A DNA stretch of 64,000 nucleotides from Gonocerus acuteangulatus (taxonomy: Eukaryota; Arthropoda; Insecta; Hemiptera; Coreidae): assembly GCA_946811695.1 (NCBI GenBank), contig OX328124.1:60385249-60449248 (forward strand), read 5' to 3'. Below the pieces are notes generated by a model that saw nothing but the letters and a program-made list of their open reading frames with translations, made no database searches and was not told the origin of the DNA. The translations under genes were made by a program, and so were the position numbers. Shown here one piece after another: positions 1 through 11,300 of the stretch. The stretch's first letter is position 1, and the number at the start of each line of letters is the position of its first letter.

Positions 1-145
1 GACATGGCGACGAGAGGACCTGAAGAGGTGCGAAACAAAGCACATGTCGGGCAAAATATGCAAATAAAGTTGTTGAAGTAAACGAATGGCCATAGAAAGA
101 AATAAGAAAAAGAAAAGCATATACATTGGACCATATTTCAGAAGA
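1..145 (+). mobile_element. Penelope-like element 3' end fragment
   Basis: This segment resembles the terminal region of the Penelope-like element at 60080-60200: both contain CTGAAGAGGTGCGAAA, then ATGTCGGGC, then an AAATAAAGT motif and a downstream AAGAAAAAG stretch. The copy is diverged: the GAAAC that should follow the hairpin stem is lost. The element probably continues to the left of the window. It is too short to hold coding sequence. Confidence 0.6.
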
Positions 146-720
146 ATTAATATATATAAGTTATCTTTGATGTATAATTTATTCAACACAAGAGTTCAGT
201 TTTGATGAATAATCCTGTTCATAAGAGAAACCTGAAAAATAAACTAGCTTCTGTATGTGAGAAGGTGTAATGTAGGGCTTGTCAAGGTTATTACGTTAAG
301 AGTCACGAGCAATCAATAGTCGCTCCTACCATAATATTAGCCTTAACGAGAAATGGAAAGAAACTGTACAAAAATAACGTATAACCCTTATTAATTTTGA
401 CTACTTATGTTTATGAATATGTATAAATACAGGGTGTATCGCAAGTTGATACTCGAGGTGGGGAAACTAGACCAAAAATGAGGTTAAATTCTGCCAATCT
501 CAAGTTTTTATCTGATTTTGTTCCTGACGTATGCCGTTCTAAAGGTTAATTAGAAAAAAAAAAGTGTTGTAGAAAAACCCCATATTTCTCTGTTTGTACC
601 AACTGTGAAATTTTCCAGTAAGCACTTCCGGATTGGGTATATTGCATTTTGAGAGGGGCCTATAGAGAGAGAAAGGAAGCGCACTAATAAATAATTATTT
701 AAGCAACAAGGAAACAATTC
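146..720. other. non-coding, no recognisable feature
   Basis: AT-rich sequence without a convincing exon or coding remnant. At 431-436 it contains ACAGGGTGT-type text of the sort seen at ends of mariner-like MITEs, but I found no matching opposite end. Confidence 0.4.
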
Positions 721-721
721 A

Positions 722-880
722 TACAAGGGGAGTGCACGACGTGCCCCTCACCGATTCAAACGAGAATTTTTGTATGTGTAGTACTTAACTCGAAAAAAGG
801 CCCCGTTAAAGCGAGAAAACGCACTTCTCAAGCATTCATATGAAAATGTTGAAAGCTTACCTGGAGTTCTAAAAATGTGT
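722..880 (+). repeat. copy of the GTGCACGACGTGCCCC foldback arm
   Basis: This stretch closely matches the left arm of the inverted-repeat element at 46756-46905 and, inverted, its right arm at 47865-47997. Shared landmarks are GGGAGTGCACGACGTGCCCC (itself nearly palindromic), TTTTTGTATGTGTAGTACTT, and CACTTCTCAAGC. Only one arm is seen here, so this is a solo or truncated copy. Confidence 0.65.
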
Positions 881-1354
881 AAGCGAAAAATGTAGGTTAC
901 GTTTTGAAATTTAATATCTCGCTTTGAAATTACCCTACTTTTACGTCCTTGGGCTTTTTGAAAAGACTCCTTTTTCGAACCATATAAATTACTATTGTAT
1001 TATCTCGGGAAGTACTAGTGAGAAATGGTTGTCAAAATATAAATTTGATTTATGTATGATACATATAACGTCGATTCCAGAACACGTAGAAATAGCCCAA
1101 TCGGACGAAAATTTGTAACTTTAGAACCTTTATCGACCCTCGAAATTTCGTTTGCGTAGGGTAAACGTTCTTTGAAATATGGACGGATTTTTGTATCTTT
1201 AACTATTTTTAGAATCTTCCCAAAATAGTTACCATAGTATATCAAATTATAGTTCAAGGTGCAGGAGCTTACTGAAAATCGCCTTAAAAAATTGTATTAA
1301 TTGATCAGCCTTAATAATGATTTATGTAAACTTATATATGTGTGTATATATATG

Positions 1355-1359
<5 letters not shown>

Positions 1360-1407
<48 letters not shown>
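1360..1407. repeat. (TA)n microsatellite
   Basis: About 48 bases of near-perfect TA dinucleotide repeat, preceded by an imperfect TATG-containing stretch. Confidence 0.95.
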
Positions 1408-1409
<2 letters not shown>

Positions 1410-1497
1410 AATCAGCCAAATCAGCTAACGCAAATAGCCTTAGCAATCGATACACCAAAAAAATATAGATATTTATTGTTTTTTTTTTAATTTCAAT

Positions 1498-1628
1498 TTT
1501 AACGTTTATTTATTAACTCATATTTTTAGGACGGGTTGTCTACAGGTTACCACCCATAGTGGAAATCTAACCATAACCTTTATCACGGAGTACTCACACG
1601 TTAGCACTCACAGCCATTGGGGCTCAAG
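1498..1628 (-). mobile_element. tRNA-derived SINE, family B, degraded
   Basis: Matches, on the minus strand, the SINEs at 28668-28858 and 51488-51685: AACGT near the tail, GGACGGGTTGTCTACAGGTTACCACCC, an A-T rich middle, CACGGAGTACTCACACGTTAGC and CAGCCATTGGGGC. The box B region is degraded (GAAATCTAACC in place of the GGAATCGAACCC-type motif), so this is an old copy. Confidence 0.65.
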
Positions 1629-2197
1629 ATATTATTTTAAATTAAAAAACAAAAACAATAAGGGAGTGACGATAGCCGATTCAATAGATTAGAATAACGA
1701 TCTGTGAAAGAGAAGTTACGAAAACACAATTTAAAATGTAAATGAAGAATTTATTTACTTCTTTTGCCGTAATAGGGGTCTAAAAACAATAGGCTAATAT
1801 TTAGTGAAAATAAATAATTTTCTGAGTATTTCTACTGGGTATTTCATTTCATATAGACATTCAATACCTCTTGGAGTTGGAAAATTAGTATTGTTGATCC
1901 ACTAATTGTCAGGAATTGAAAGTAATTCTTTTCATACAAGGCCGCGGTTCTGAATGGAGTTGGTATTGTGCTGTAATACATCTTATCGGCAGTGTCCTGT
2001 TTGGCTGGATTGGCACAACCTGAACGAAATTGCCGAAACATTGGTCGTTAAAGCGAGAACTTGTAGTCTTCAGACAGAGGGTCAGAAGTTAAAAAAAGGC
2101 CGTCACGCAGGAGCTGCATACCTAAGCTCATTCCTCAGAAGGTCTATATAATTAAAATAAACAAAAATGAATGCTTTTCCTCTTGTATATTTGTAAT

Positions 2198-2376
2198 GGG
2201 GAGGCCCGGTGGCCGTGAGTACTAAGGTGGGAGAACTGCATGCCTCAGGTCGTGCGTTCGATTCCCACTAGGAATAATGGCTTTTCTTTGGAATAAAGAA
2301 GTCCTATACTTGGAAAATTACCAGTCCCAAAACTCTGAGTTATGTATGAGTCGGCGTCAAAATTTAAATAAATAAA
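2198..2376 (+). mobile_element. tRNA-derived SINE, family B, plus strand
   Basis: Begins GGGAGGCCCGGTGGCCGTGAG with an RNA polymerase III box A-like segment. Box B (GCGTTCGATTCCC) lies at about 2252-2264, followed by GGCTTTTCTTTGGAATAAAG and an AAATAAATAAAT tail. The same head is seen inverted at 28668-28858. A tRNA-derived, LINE-mobilised SINE is the simplest reading; it is not a functional tRNA because the cloverleaf cannot close. Confidence 0.75.
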
Positions 2377-2842
2377 TATTGTAAGATACATTCGACTCTA
2401 TTATTTTTTTAATTAATTTTCTTCCCGAGTGTATGTGAGATACTGCACTGCTAAGGGGTAAATCTACCTTGTGATGTCAAAAACGACATCATTTTCTACA
2501 ATTTATGAAAAACAAATAAATCAACATTGTTCAATTAGTTTTATAAGGGCTGTTAAATTAACCAAAAAAAGGTTTTAATTCTTTGAAAACAAAATGGCGG
2601 CGCTGTCTGTCGATCGAAAACCCCGGATTTCTCCCTATTGAGGAAAGTAGGAAAAATTCTATTACACAAAGGCGAACACATAGTAACGAAAACGCTACTC
2701 ATCAAGATAAATTACTTTAATATGCCCATCATACAGATATATACTAGAATTAAAAGCTCCATATTTAAAAGAGGATATAATAAAAAGAGATATTTTTTTT
2801 GTAAATTTTCAGTAAGAGAAATTTACAAGAAAGACGAAGCAT

Positions 2843-2910
2843 CTTTTTTTCCCCGGTGCATCGACTGCTAGGGTCTTTAGCACCAACAAGGTGGTATTGT
2901 TAAATTATCT
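2843..2910 (-). mobile_element. SINE family A fragment
   Basis: A short piece matching the middle of the full SINE at 54380-54731: CGACTGCTAGGGTCTTTAGCACCAACAAGGT compares with CGACTGCTAGAGTCATTAGCACCAACCAAGGT there (each quoted in part). No promoter boxes are retained. Confidence 0.5.
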
Positions 2911-2937
2911 CTTATTCTATAAAGAATATAATCTATA

Positions 2938-3710
2938 CATATAATAAAATTCTAACGTATCGCTGTCTGTAAATGGAAGATATATGGAGGAAAATACTAT
3001 TGGGGCTCTTTATCAACGCAATACTACCCAAAACAATGATTTTTAGAATTTTTGTCTGTTTATCTGTGCGCGCTAATCTCAGAAACCACTTATCCGATTA
3101 AGTTGCAGTTTTCACTAACATATTGTGGTAAGCTTTACCTAACATTTAGTGTTTGTTTCATGTCAATCGGTTCATAAATAAAAAAGTTATGACAATGTAA
3201 AGAATCACGTCGAACATTTCATGAACCTATCGTTAACACGATACACACGAGTTTCTTATTTTTTCGTCACGAAACTTGGTATATAGTATTCCCCTAGCAA
3301 ATGATTAAACGAGTACGATAACCAGCAAAATTGCTTCATCTGTTGGGGGGGGGGGGGGGTTACTCCGGACCCTAAGTAGTCATTTGCCCATACCGACCGC
3401 AATTATTGTTCTATTACAACGAAACTCGGTATTGTTTTGGAAATATTATTAGAAAAATGTGTTGTAAAAATAAACTAAATCGGTTCATTCGGAGGGGGGG
3501 GGGGGGTTACTCTGGACCCAAATTACCAACTTGCAACTACCAGCTGTAATCTATCTACCTATACATATAATAAAATTCTAACGTATCGCTGTCTGTACAA
3601 GCAAGATATATGGGGAAAATACTAGTGGGGGCCTTTATCAACGCAATACTACCCAAAACAATGATTTTTAGAATTTTTGTCTGTATGTCTGCTGTCTGTC
3701 ACAACACTCT
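2938..3710 (+). repeat. pair of direct repeats of an unknown family
   Basis: A unit starting ACATATAATAAAATTCTAAC, followed by GTATCGCTGTCTGT and ending near TTTTTAGAATTTTTGTCTGT, occurs at about 2938-3060 and again at about 3563-3685. The roughly 500 bases between hold two poly-G tracts (near 3344-3358 and 3496-3507), each followed by TTACTC(C/T)GGACCC. The two poly-G blocks are therefore themselves a diverged repeat. I do not recognise the family; no coding remnant is visible. Confidence 0.7.
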
Positions 3711-3899
3711 ATACACACTAGGGTTTAACAATCCCCAAAGGGTCAGCTTAGTGGCTCTGTCACGTTTAACAATCCTTGCAGCCTGTATACTTGATCCTCC
3801 ATGGATACACCTAATATCATGTATAGAGAAGCATTACTGTAATGTCGATTTTTTTTTTTTTAAATACCCATACAACGGTGTTTATGATCCAAAATAAAC

Positions 3900-4285
3900 C
3901 AAAAGATATATCCAAAAATGATGCCTTATAACAAAATTATTCAAAAACACGTTTTTTCATAATAAATAAACGAATAATATAAATGATTCCAATAAGAAAG
4001 CAATCCCGATTATATAAATGAATTAAGCAAATCAATAGAACTCCTCGTTTGGGCATCTAATAAAGAAAACCCAAGAAGCAAGGTCTTGGAGCGTTCTAAG
4101 GATTGATTAGGGAATTACAGAGTCTTCATGAAAACCTACAGAAAACTAATACGAACAAGAGGTTTGATGAAGGTTGAGTGAGGCTGACCAAGTAAATAGG
4201 CAGAAGTTATATTACTCTGGAAGGAAAAGAAAGAAAATCTGAAAATTCTTATAATACATAGGTCTAACTTTCTTTAGACTGATTA
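3900..4285. other. non-coding, no recognisable feature
   Basis: AT-rich stretch; I saw no exon, transposon end or tandem repeat in it. Confidence 0.4.
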
Positions 4286-4287
4286 AT

Positions 4288-4442
4288 GTTCCATGGGCGT
4301 ATGTAGGAAATTTCAGAGGGGGGGGGGGCGTGAGCATTTGGGGAGTATGGAATACGAACAAACTAGAACTTAGAATAGTTAATTAGCCAATTCAAACGCT
4401 GTTACACCCATAAAATTATTTTTCCGGACTAAGTGATTTAAT
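4288..4442 (+). mobile_element. half copy of the CATGGGCGTATATA MITE
   Basis: Matches the left half of the short inverted-repeat element at 20662-20910: CATGGGCGTATGTAGGAAATT, an 11-base poly-G run, GTATGGAATAC, AGAACTTAGAATAGTT and GGACTAAGTGAT. The right terminal inverted repeat is missing, so this is a truncated copy. Confidence 0.65.
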
Positions 4443-4454
4443 TTACGAAGTCAA

Positions 4455-4575
4455 GGGATGGTTGGGATTCGGCTAGGAGAAAAAAAGAGTAGATCTTCAG
4501 GCTTAAATCTATATTGGACGTTTCGGCTGCACTTTGGCAGCCTTCTTCAGCTGAAAATAAATATATACAAATTAC
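4455..4575 (-). mobile_element. inverted-repeat element end with hammerhead-like hairpin
   Basis: On the minus strand 4550-4520 reads CTGAAGA, one spacer A, stem GGCTGC, a 6-base loop, GCAGCC, then GAAAC. Just beyond, GGTTGGGATTCGGCTAGGA (4458-4477) matches the ends of the element at 23690-24815, where TTGGGATTCGGCTAAGAAAA occurs. It is therefore a solo end of that family. The hairpin is compared with its relatives under the findings. Confidence 0.7.
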
Positions 4576-4930
4576 AGGTAAGAATAATCAGCCATTAATG
4601 AGCGTTTTATTATAACCTCATGACAATAAATTTTGAACCAATCTTATTTTTAAAAAATTGAATATTAGGTAGATAGGTAGTTATTATACAAAATATGGTT
4701 GTCAGTAAGAAAAAGTAAAACTATTAACAGTGATGTAAAGGTAAACAAAATGCAGAAAGACCAACAGTAAACAGAAACAACTGGCCGCATGAGCAAACAA
4801 GTAACATCATTAACAATTTTATATAGCAAGAAAAAAACAATATATTCGATGTGTGAAAATAATTTATAATAATTAATACATTATAAAAAAAGTAAATTAT
4901 ATTCACATAAAGAGTATATTGTTTTTTTCT

Positions 4931-4933
<3 letters not shown>

Positions 4934-5004
<71 letters not shown>
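4934..5004. repeat. (TA)n microsatellite
   Basis: About 70 bases of uninterrupted TA dinucleotides. Next to it, a 40-base unit (AAGTGATATAATTTATGCCC and following) is present twice, at about 5006-5040 and 5061-5096. Confidence 0.95.
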
Positions 5005-5008
<4 letters not shown>

Positions 5009-5451
5009 GTGATATAATTTATGCCCAATGTTGGTTGCGTCAATATATACATATATATATAAGTGATATAATTTATGCCCAATGTTGGTTGCATCAAAAT
5101 GAAGTCATATTAATTTATTATAATTTATAAGTAAAGGCAAAAATATGTTTTTCCTTTTTTAGGAAAAACGTATTTTTCTTTTCCTTTAGAAGTGCTTAAA
5201 ACTTGACTTTCAAATCAAACTTTTTTTTCTGAATGTGTTATTTATTTATTTTAGTTGTTCGCAGCTATAGCGAATCAACTGCTTCAACAGAATAAATACA
5301 AGTACACAAGATATTCATGTTTTGCCATGTGTAGAAGTTGACTTTAATTTCTCACACAGTTGTATTTATATCTCATTTATGTGGAATAAAGTAAAATAAA
5401 GCAGTTCAAATCAAATGAAGTAAAATATTAGAAAAATTAAATAAATAGGGT

Positions 5452-6893
5452 TTAGATTAAGTTATAAAGGTTTACTTTTTTAAGATAGTCCAATAGCTGT
5501 CCTATGTAGTGACTGTCATCTGTAAGTAGTTCATGTATGTTGTGTGGGAGGGTATCATTTTGTCTCAGTCTACAGTCAGTCAGGATGTGTTTAATGGTGA
5601 GAGTTGTATTACAGTATTGACATGTTGGTCTGTCTTGTCTAGTCATAAGGTAAGAGTGAGTCAGTCGTGAATGGCCTACCCTTAGCCGGCACAGGACGAC
5701 TTCTTCTCGTCTGTTACTTCTGCTGCTTGAAGGCCATTCATGAATTGTGTCTTTAATCTCTCGTAACTTATTATTTGTTGTCCTGTATCATGTCTCCTGC
5801 CACCTTTTTGTAATTATTGTCTTGGCCTCTGTCAATAAGTCCTGGTACGTTGAGTCCTGAATGTCTAGTTGGTCTTTTCGTGCTGCAAGTTTTGCTTGTA
5901 TGTCTACTTCAGTACTAGGAGCAATGTCTTCGTGGCCAGGTAGCCAGTACATCGTTATAGGTTTGTTCAGTAGTGAAAGTTTGTTAAATATATTTATCGT
6001 TAAAGGATTGTCACTGTAAATATCCTGTAATGTTAGTAATGTACTCAGTGAGTCAGTGCAGATTGTTATGTTTTTGTGGTCAGTGTTAGGTATATTGTCT
6101 AATGCAAGTATAACAGCGTGGAGTTCAGCTGAGTAGGAACTTGTCATTTGTGGTAGCCTCGACGTTATGATTTTTTCTCCCACTACAGCAGCTGCTCCGG
6201 TTCTCCCCACTGATTTCGATCCGTCAGTGTAGATGAAGAAGGTATCTGTGTTTTCCGTCAGTCGTGAGTAAAATGTGTTTTTGTAAAGATGTCTGGATGT
6301 TGGGTCGGTTTTGTTGAATTTCGTCAGTTCTAAGTCTAAGTTTTTGTCCACGGTATGTAAGTCGAATCAGGTTTTTGTAGAGGTATAGTATGTTGTAGGT
6401 CAGAGTTATATGTTAGGAATCTAACATGAAGGGGACGTTGTCTGCTTGCATAACGTTGATATAGATCTAAATAGGTTTGCTTTATTGAATTTGGAGAACA
6501 TGGACTATTTAGAAACTTGCTTTTCAAAACAAACTTTACACAGTTGAACATACGTCTGAGCTCCAATGGTGGTTCTCCACTTTCTGCAAAGAGACTTACG
6601 GTTGGGCTTGACCTAAATGCACCAATTGCAAGACGTAGACCTGTTGTGTGTATTGGGTCCAATATTTTCAGTGTGCTGGTTCTGGCAGACGAATACACTA
6701 CACTCCCATAATCCAGTAGAGACCTGGTATATGCTCGGTAGAATGTTAGCATGAGACGTCTGTCTGCTCCCCATTCAGTATTGCCAAGAATCCTTAATAG
6801 ATGCAGAGATTTCTTACATCTATTAACGAGTTCCTTCAGATGGGGTACCCAGGTGAGTCTGCTGTCGAATATTAGTCCTAGGAATTTGAAAAA
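5452..6893 (-). pseudogene. LINE pol 3' part: RT thumb, RNase H, Cys motif
   Basis: Three overlapping frames of one broken ORF2. At 6752-6336 is the thumb region (YTRSLLDYGSVVY, GLRLAIGAFRSSP, ESGEPPLELRR), with upstream sequence to 6893 encoding LGLIFDSRLTWVPHL. At 6351-5788 is an RNase H domain with the catalytic pattern YTDGSKS, SAELHAV, CTDSLS and a terminal EVDIQAK. At 5646-5452 is a Cys-His tail (RPTCQYCNTTLTIKHILTDC). These are the usual C-terminal modules of Jockey/I-type LINEs. Frameshifts near 6345 and 5790-5650 disable it. Confidence 0.85.
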
Positions 6894-7372
6894 GCATATG
6901 ATACAGTTTGGCGTAGGACAATCGTTTCTAAATTATCTGATTGGAATATTCATGGAAACTTCTTGAATTTTGTTATTAATTTTCTATCGAATAGAACATT
7001 CAGAGTGAAAATCGGTAATTCGTTGTCTAATGAATTCCTGCAAGAAAATGGCGTCCCACAGGGAAGCGTACTTAGCACAACATTCTTTAAAATAGCTATG
7101 GACACCGTACGAGAACATATCACTCCACCGGTGCGTTATTGCCTTTACGTAGATGATTTGCTTATATAAATTAAAACAAGAAATATAGACAATGCCAAAG
7201 ATGTAATTCAACAAAACATAGCAAATCTAGAAAAATGGAGCGTTACTAACGGACTACATTTCTCAACAATTAAAACACACTATACGATATTTACAAGAAA
7301 AAGACATATACCAAAAATTGACTTATACTTAGGCAATGAAGTAATCAACGTAACAAACACACTCAAATTCTG
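6886..7372 (+). pseudogene. LINE pol 5' part: reverse transcriptase core (inverted segment)
   Basis: Translates as EKAYDTVWR (motif A region), NGVPQGSVLSTTFFKIAMD (motif B) and YCLYVDDLLI (the catalytic YVDD, near 7148), followed by a TAA stop and then further in-frame RT sequence (NIANLEKWSVTNGLHFS, NVTNTLKF). A frame change lies near 6965. It is the inverted 5' part of the LINE at 5227-7379; everything upstream of RT motif A is missing, as expected for a 5'-truncated insertion. Confidence 0.85.
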
Positions 7373-7379
7373 AATGTGT

Positions 7380-8350
7380 CTTATCTGAAATAACTGTTTG
7401 TGTGATAATTGCTGATTTTAGATCCTTTTTTTTACAGTTGCAATCCATGTAATTACTTTTACTTTTTTTATGACCTTCATAAAATTACATAGGCTTATAT
7501 AGGAAATAATTACATACAACTTTTTTTTTTTTTTTTTGACTTATGTTCCAGTAAATGTCAACATTTCGCTTTCAGATTACATTATCATGTTAAAGATTTG
7601 AACATGTTTGCCTCCCTAAAGGAAGGGTAAAACACACTAATGACAGAATAATATGAAAACGTTTGGGGAAAACACAGTATTAAAAAAATATATTTTATTG
7701 ATAGACATGGCATCTTGAATTTTTCTTATAGTTTGAAAACAGTTGTGAGAAATCATGAAAGAGAACATTTGAAAGCTTAAACTATTTCCTACTAAATGGG
7801 TACTCAAGTTAATTTAAATTGGACTATCTCAGTCGAAGAAATCAGTACTTGCATTTTTGAAACTGTTGTTAATTACTATTTCTACGGATTTTTAAATTCA
7901 TAACTATAATGAGTTTGTCTATTTAACAAAATTTTCAAAAATGAAAAAGAGCTTGTCTTATTTTAGTGATTTTATTTTATATTTGTAATACTGCGGTCCT
8001 TTCGAACTACAGGAAGTTGACAAAGAGGAGGAAGTGGATTATGACCATTTTATCACCGGGAAGATTTCTTCTTTGGAAATTTCAAACTAGTAGGTATTTA
8101 GTTAGGAAATTTAAGGCTAAAACAATAATAGCAAAATAAACTTACTTAAAACGTTTCTGTACTAATATTTCCAAAAAATAATATAAATAAAAGTTAAACA
8201 TTTTATGGAAACACTCTGTGGTGAAGCTGTTCCTACTGAAAATACTTTATTATTAACTGTTAGATCTGTAAGATATTTAATAAATTAACATAAAAAATGT
8301 ATGCATTTTGTAAGATTTTAGTTTACATCTAAAAATAATATTTCTTTTTA
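7380..8350. other. non-coding; presumed 5' flank or intron of the LRR gene
   Basis: AT-rich. It must contain or be spliced past the missing first exon of the LRR gene, whose second exon begins at 8352 in phase 0. I could not identify a start codon with a phase-0 donor that I would defend: the ATG at 7941 opens a short reading frame, but its GT lies in the wrong phase. Confidence 0.4.
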
Positions 8351-8351
8351 G

Positions 8352-11300
8352 GTTCTTCTTTTTGTTGTTCATTACGTGGGTTCTGACCTTGTGAGCTGCC
8401 CTTTTAATGAACAATGTATCTGCAAAAAGGAGTCTGGATATTCCGAGGGAAACCAGATTTCATCCATTACTTGTGACAGGACCCCCCTTTCGAAGCTACC
8501 AGGTAAAAAAATTGAAAAAAAAAACAACAAAGAAAAAGGATTTTTTCCTTTATTTATTTAGTACTTTATTTCTTTAGTGAAAAATTCCAGATATTTTTGG
8601 AGACTTTTTTTTTCAAGTTATACATGTATTTACTGCGACTCAGGTGTTCAGGGTTCTTGTAGAAGGTTCACAAAAAGGCAATTTTACATAATTTAAAGAA
8701 ACCCATTAAAATATTTCACATTTTTTTAAATAAGAGATTAAGAAGAGAATAATGCATAATTAAATACGCATTATTTTCATATGATGTATCTAATATAAAT
8801 AACTTAATTATTTTGTCAGGATATATATTACTAAGGAAAAATATAAATGAATAAGAGAAAATTATTATTTTTTATTGAAACTGTCTTCTTTCTCAACTTA
8901 ACACGTTCAGTGCGGTACGGGGCCGATTGACCCCATGTCTAACTTTCCACTAGTGCGGAGCGTGTAATAGGTAAACTTTCAAAAAATGTTCGAACCAGTC
9001 TTAGCTTTAGACATTTCAAGGGGTTGAAACCAATATGCCTATGTGTTACTAACTTCGAAAATCTATCAAAATCCGATAACAAATAGTACAGGGTCAAGTG
9101 ACCCCGTGCCGCACTGAGGTCTAAAATTCGACCTCTAGTGCGGCACGGGGTCAAAAGACCCCGTCCTACTCTTCTCGGAAGAAAGGTCCACAGACCCTCT
9201 TTACAGGCCAAATCTGCAGTTCAAGGAGATTTTGTCAAAAGCTTTAGCCCTGGCAGCAGAACAAGAAGTGTTGGAACAGCCCAGGATACCACATCCACAC
9301 GCTAGCTCACGACGTTGGGAGGAAGAGGAAAAATTGTTCAGGCTGTTATGAAAAGCTTAGGAAAACCGTGACCTCTAAAGAAGCTGATAACAAAGTCCGC
9401 ACATATTGTGAGGAGTGCTCTACGAAGGTCTTTGTCTTCCGTCTTCAATGATGGACACGATTCAATGCCCTAGTCATTATTTCCTATTGTTTAACCGCTT
9501 GAATTATTTTATTTTTTTAGTGTGGTATTACTATTCGTTTTTCTCAAATACTATTTTTTTAAAGCAATGTTTTATGTAAGTCAAATGTAAAAATATTAAA
9601 ATTAAAATAAAATTTATTGTGAGTGTTATTAAAGGTTGTTGTGAATTTTGTTTTCATAAAATATGAAAAATGGTATGGTTTAATTGGGGGGGGGGGGGGG
9701 GGTACTAAACTTACATAAAAATCAAAGTCATTTTGTGTCTCCAAAATCTTATAAAATTATATTTCAAGGAGGGAAAAGGTGCTTAGAATTTAAAAGAAAA
9801 ATAATTTATGTACGAATACGATTTCCATGAGGTTAATAAACTTTTGAATGAATCAATGAATGTCCTGCTCCTGTGGTATACTCGCCTAAACCTATGGAGT
9901 GGGAAAATAAATGTTATTGCCTAAATTAATCAATTTTCAGTTTGCTGGATAAGTTTAAACTAAGGAAAGAACACGGGGTCAATTAACCCCGAGTCGCACT
10001 TGTGGATGGTTACGGGTATTTCCAGCCGCACTGAACGTGTTAACACATACCACACAAATGTGGCACATGTACCTCAAGCTGAACCTTCCTGTCTGGTATG
10101 AGTGGGCTCTTTTATGACATTGAAATCATGATTTTGTCATGTGACATTTTTTGCTATTCCTTTTTTTGTTTTAAATATTATTACACGTAGTAAAATGAAA
10201 TATATATATTTTTTTAGCATTTCCAGATATTGGAGTTGATAAAGTTCAAATAAGTGATAGTGGACTTGGAGTATTGGAAGATGGAGCTTTTGCAAATTTG
10301 AGAACAAGAAATCTAATTCTTGATAGAAATGGTATTTACTTCATATCTAACAACACTTTCTTGTAAGTAGTTTTCTGCTTAGTATCTATTTTTAGTTTTT
10401 CTATCAGTCAATAACTTAGTCAATTATTCTAAAAACTTGCTAAAACTATTATTATTCCTTATAAATTTAAAACCTCTTAATACCTTTCTGGATAATTCCC
10501 CTTCCCCCCAGAAAGAAAATTTCTTTATATTTTTTAAAAATTTAAATACTTATCAAACAAAATTGTAACAATATGAACAATAAGAAGAATTTTAAAACAT
10601 TTTCGGTTTTATGATTTCAAACCTTGTTCCGTTCCTTCAAGAAAAACAATTTCTAAGTTCAATTTTACTAGTTGATGCCTATCTTTTATTTTAAATGAAA
10701 TTCTAGTAAATTTAAAACAGATCTATTATTACTTTCCAAGTTTGCACTTCTTTCTTATGAGTAATAAGAAAATTTCTTATCAATGTTTGCCCATTTTTTT
10801 TATTTTAAAGCACTGAGCACTTTTGAAAATTATGTCATTCAGAATGGTTGCCAACATCAACTTGAAAACCTTTATTAGGGCATAGACCTTTCAAGACAAT
10901 GCCTTGTCCTGGTTAATATAAATTTACACATTATTAAATAAATCTATCTAAATATATTAAGATATATACAAACCCAAGTATTAACATTAAAAAATATAAA
11001 TAAATATATTATTGTTAATAGTCCTTTTTTTTTTAAAAAAAAAATAATCATTTGATATTCACTTGTATCTTGGTCTATTTTTAATACTCTGTTCATTAAA
11101 AAACAAAACAAAAAAAACACAGCTATTGTGGAAAATGAAGAAAAAAATCAGACCCATAACAGGCCACAAGGGCCCAGAGTTTTAGGAATAAAAAAAAATG
11201 TATTTCGTTTAGAGCCTTCTGCTCAAATTCAGGAACATAAATATGCCTTAGCTCCACCCGACAATGTAATGTACTGTATAACATACAGTCTTCTTTGTAG

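Larger units (their letters stand above)
5227..7379 (-). mobile_element. 5'-inverted (twin-primed) Jockey/I-type LINE insertion
   Basis: A non-LTR retrotransposon whose 3' part (reverse-transcriptase thumb, RNase H, C-terminal Cys motif) reads on the minus strand from about 6893 to 5440. Its upstream part (reverse-transcriptase core) reads on the plus strand from about 6893 to 7367. The protein ending NTLKF at 7369 continues directly as LKFLGLIFD on the minus strand at 6890, so the two halves are adjoining parts of one element, joined head to head. A 12-bp duplication, TTCTGAATGTGT, flanks the whole at 5227-5238 and 7368-7379, and the 3' end has an AATAAATAAATA tail at 5239-5252. Both halves carry stops, so the copy is dead. 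Class placement (Jockey or I clade) is by motif only. Confidence 0.85.

Noticed and set aside
7941..8000. First exon of the LRR gene starting at the ATG near 7941
   Set aside because: Its only nearby donor is in phase 2, while the exon at 8352 needs phase 0, and no signal-peptide-like start results.
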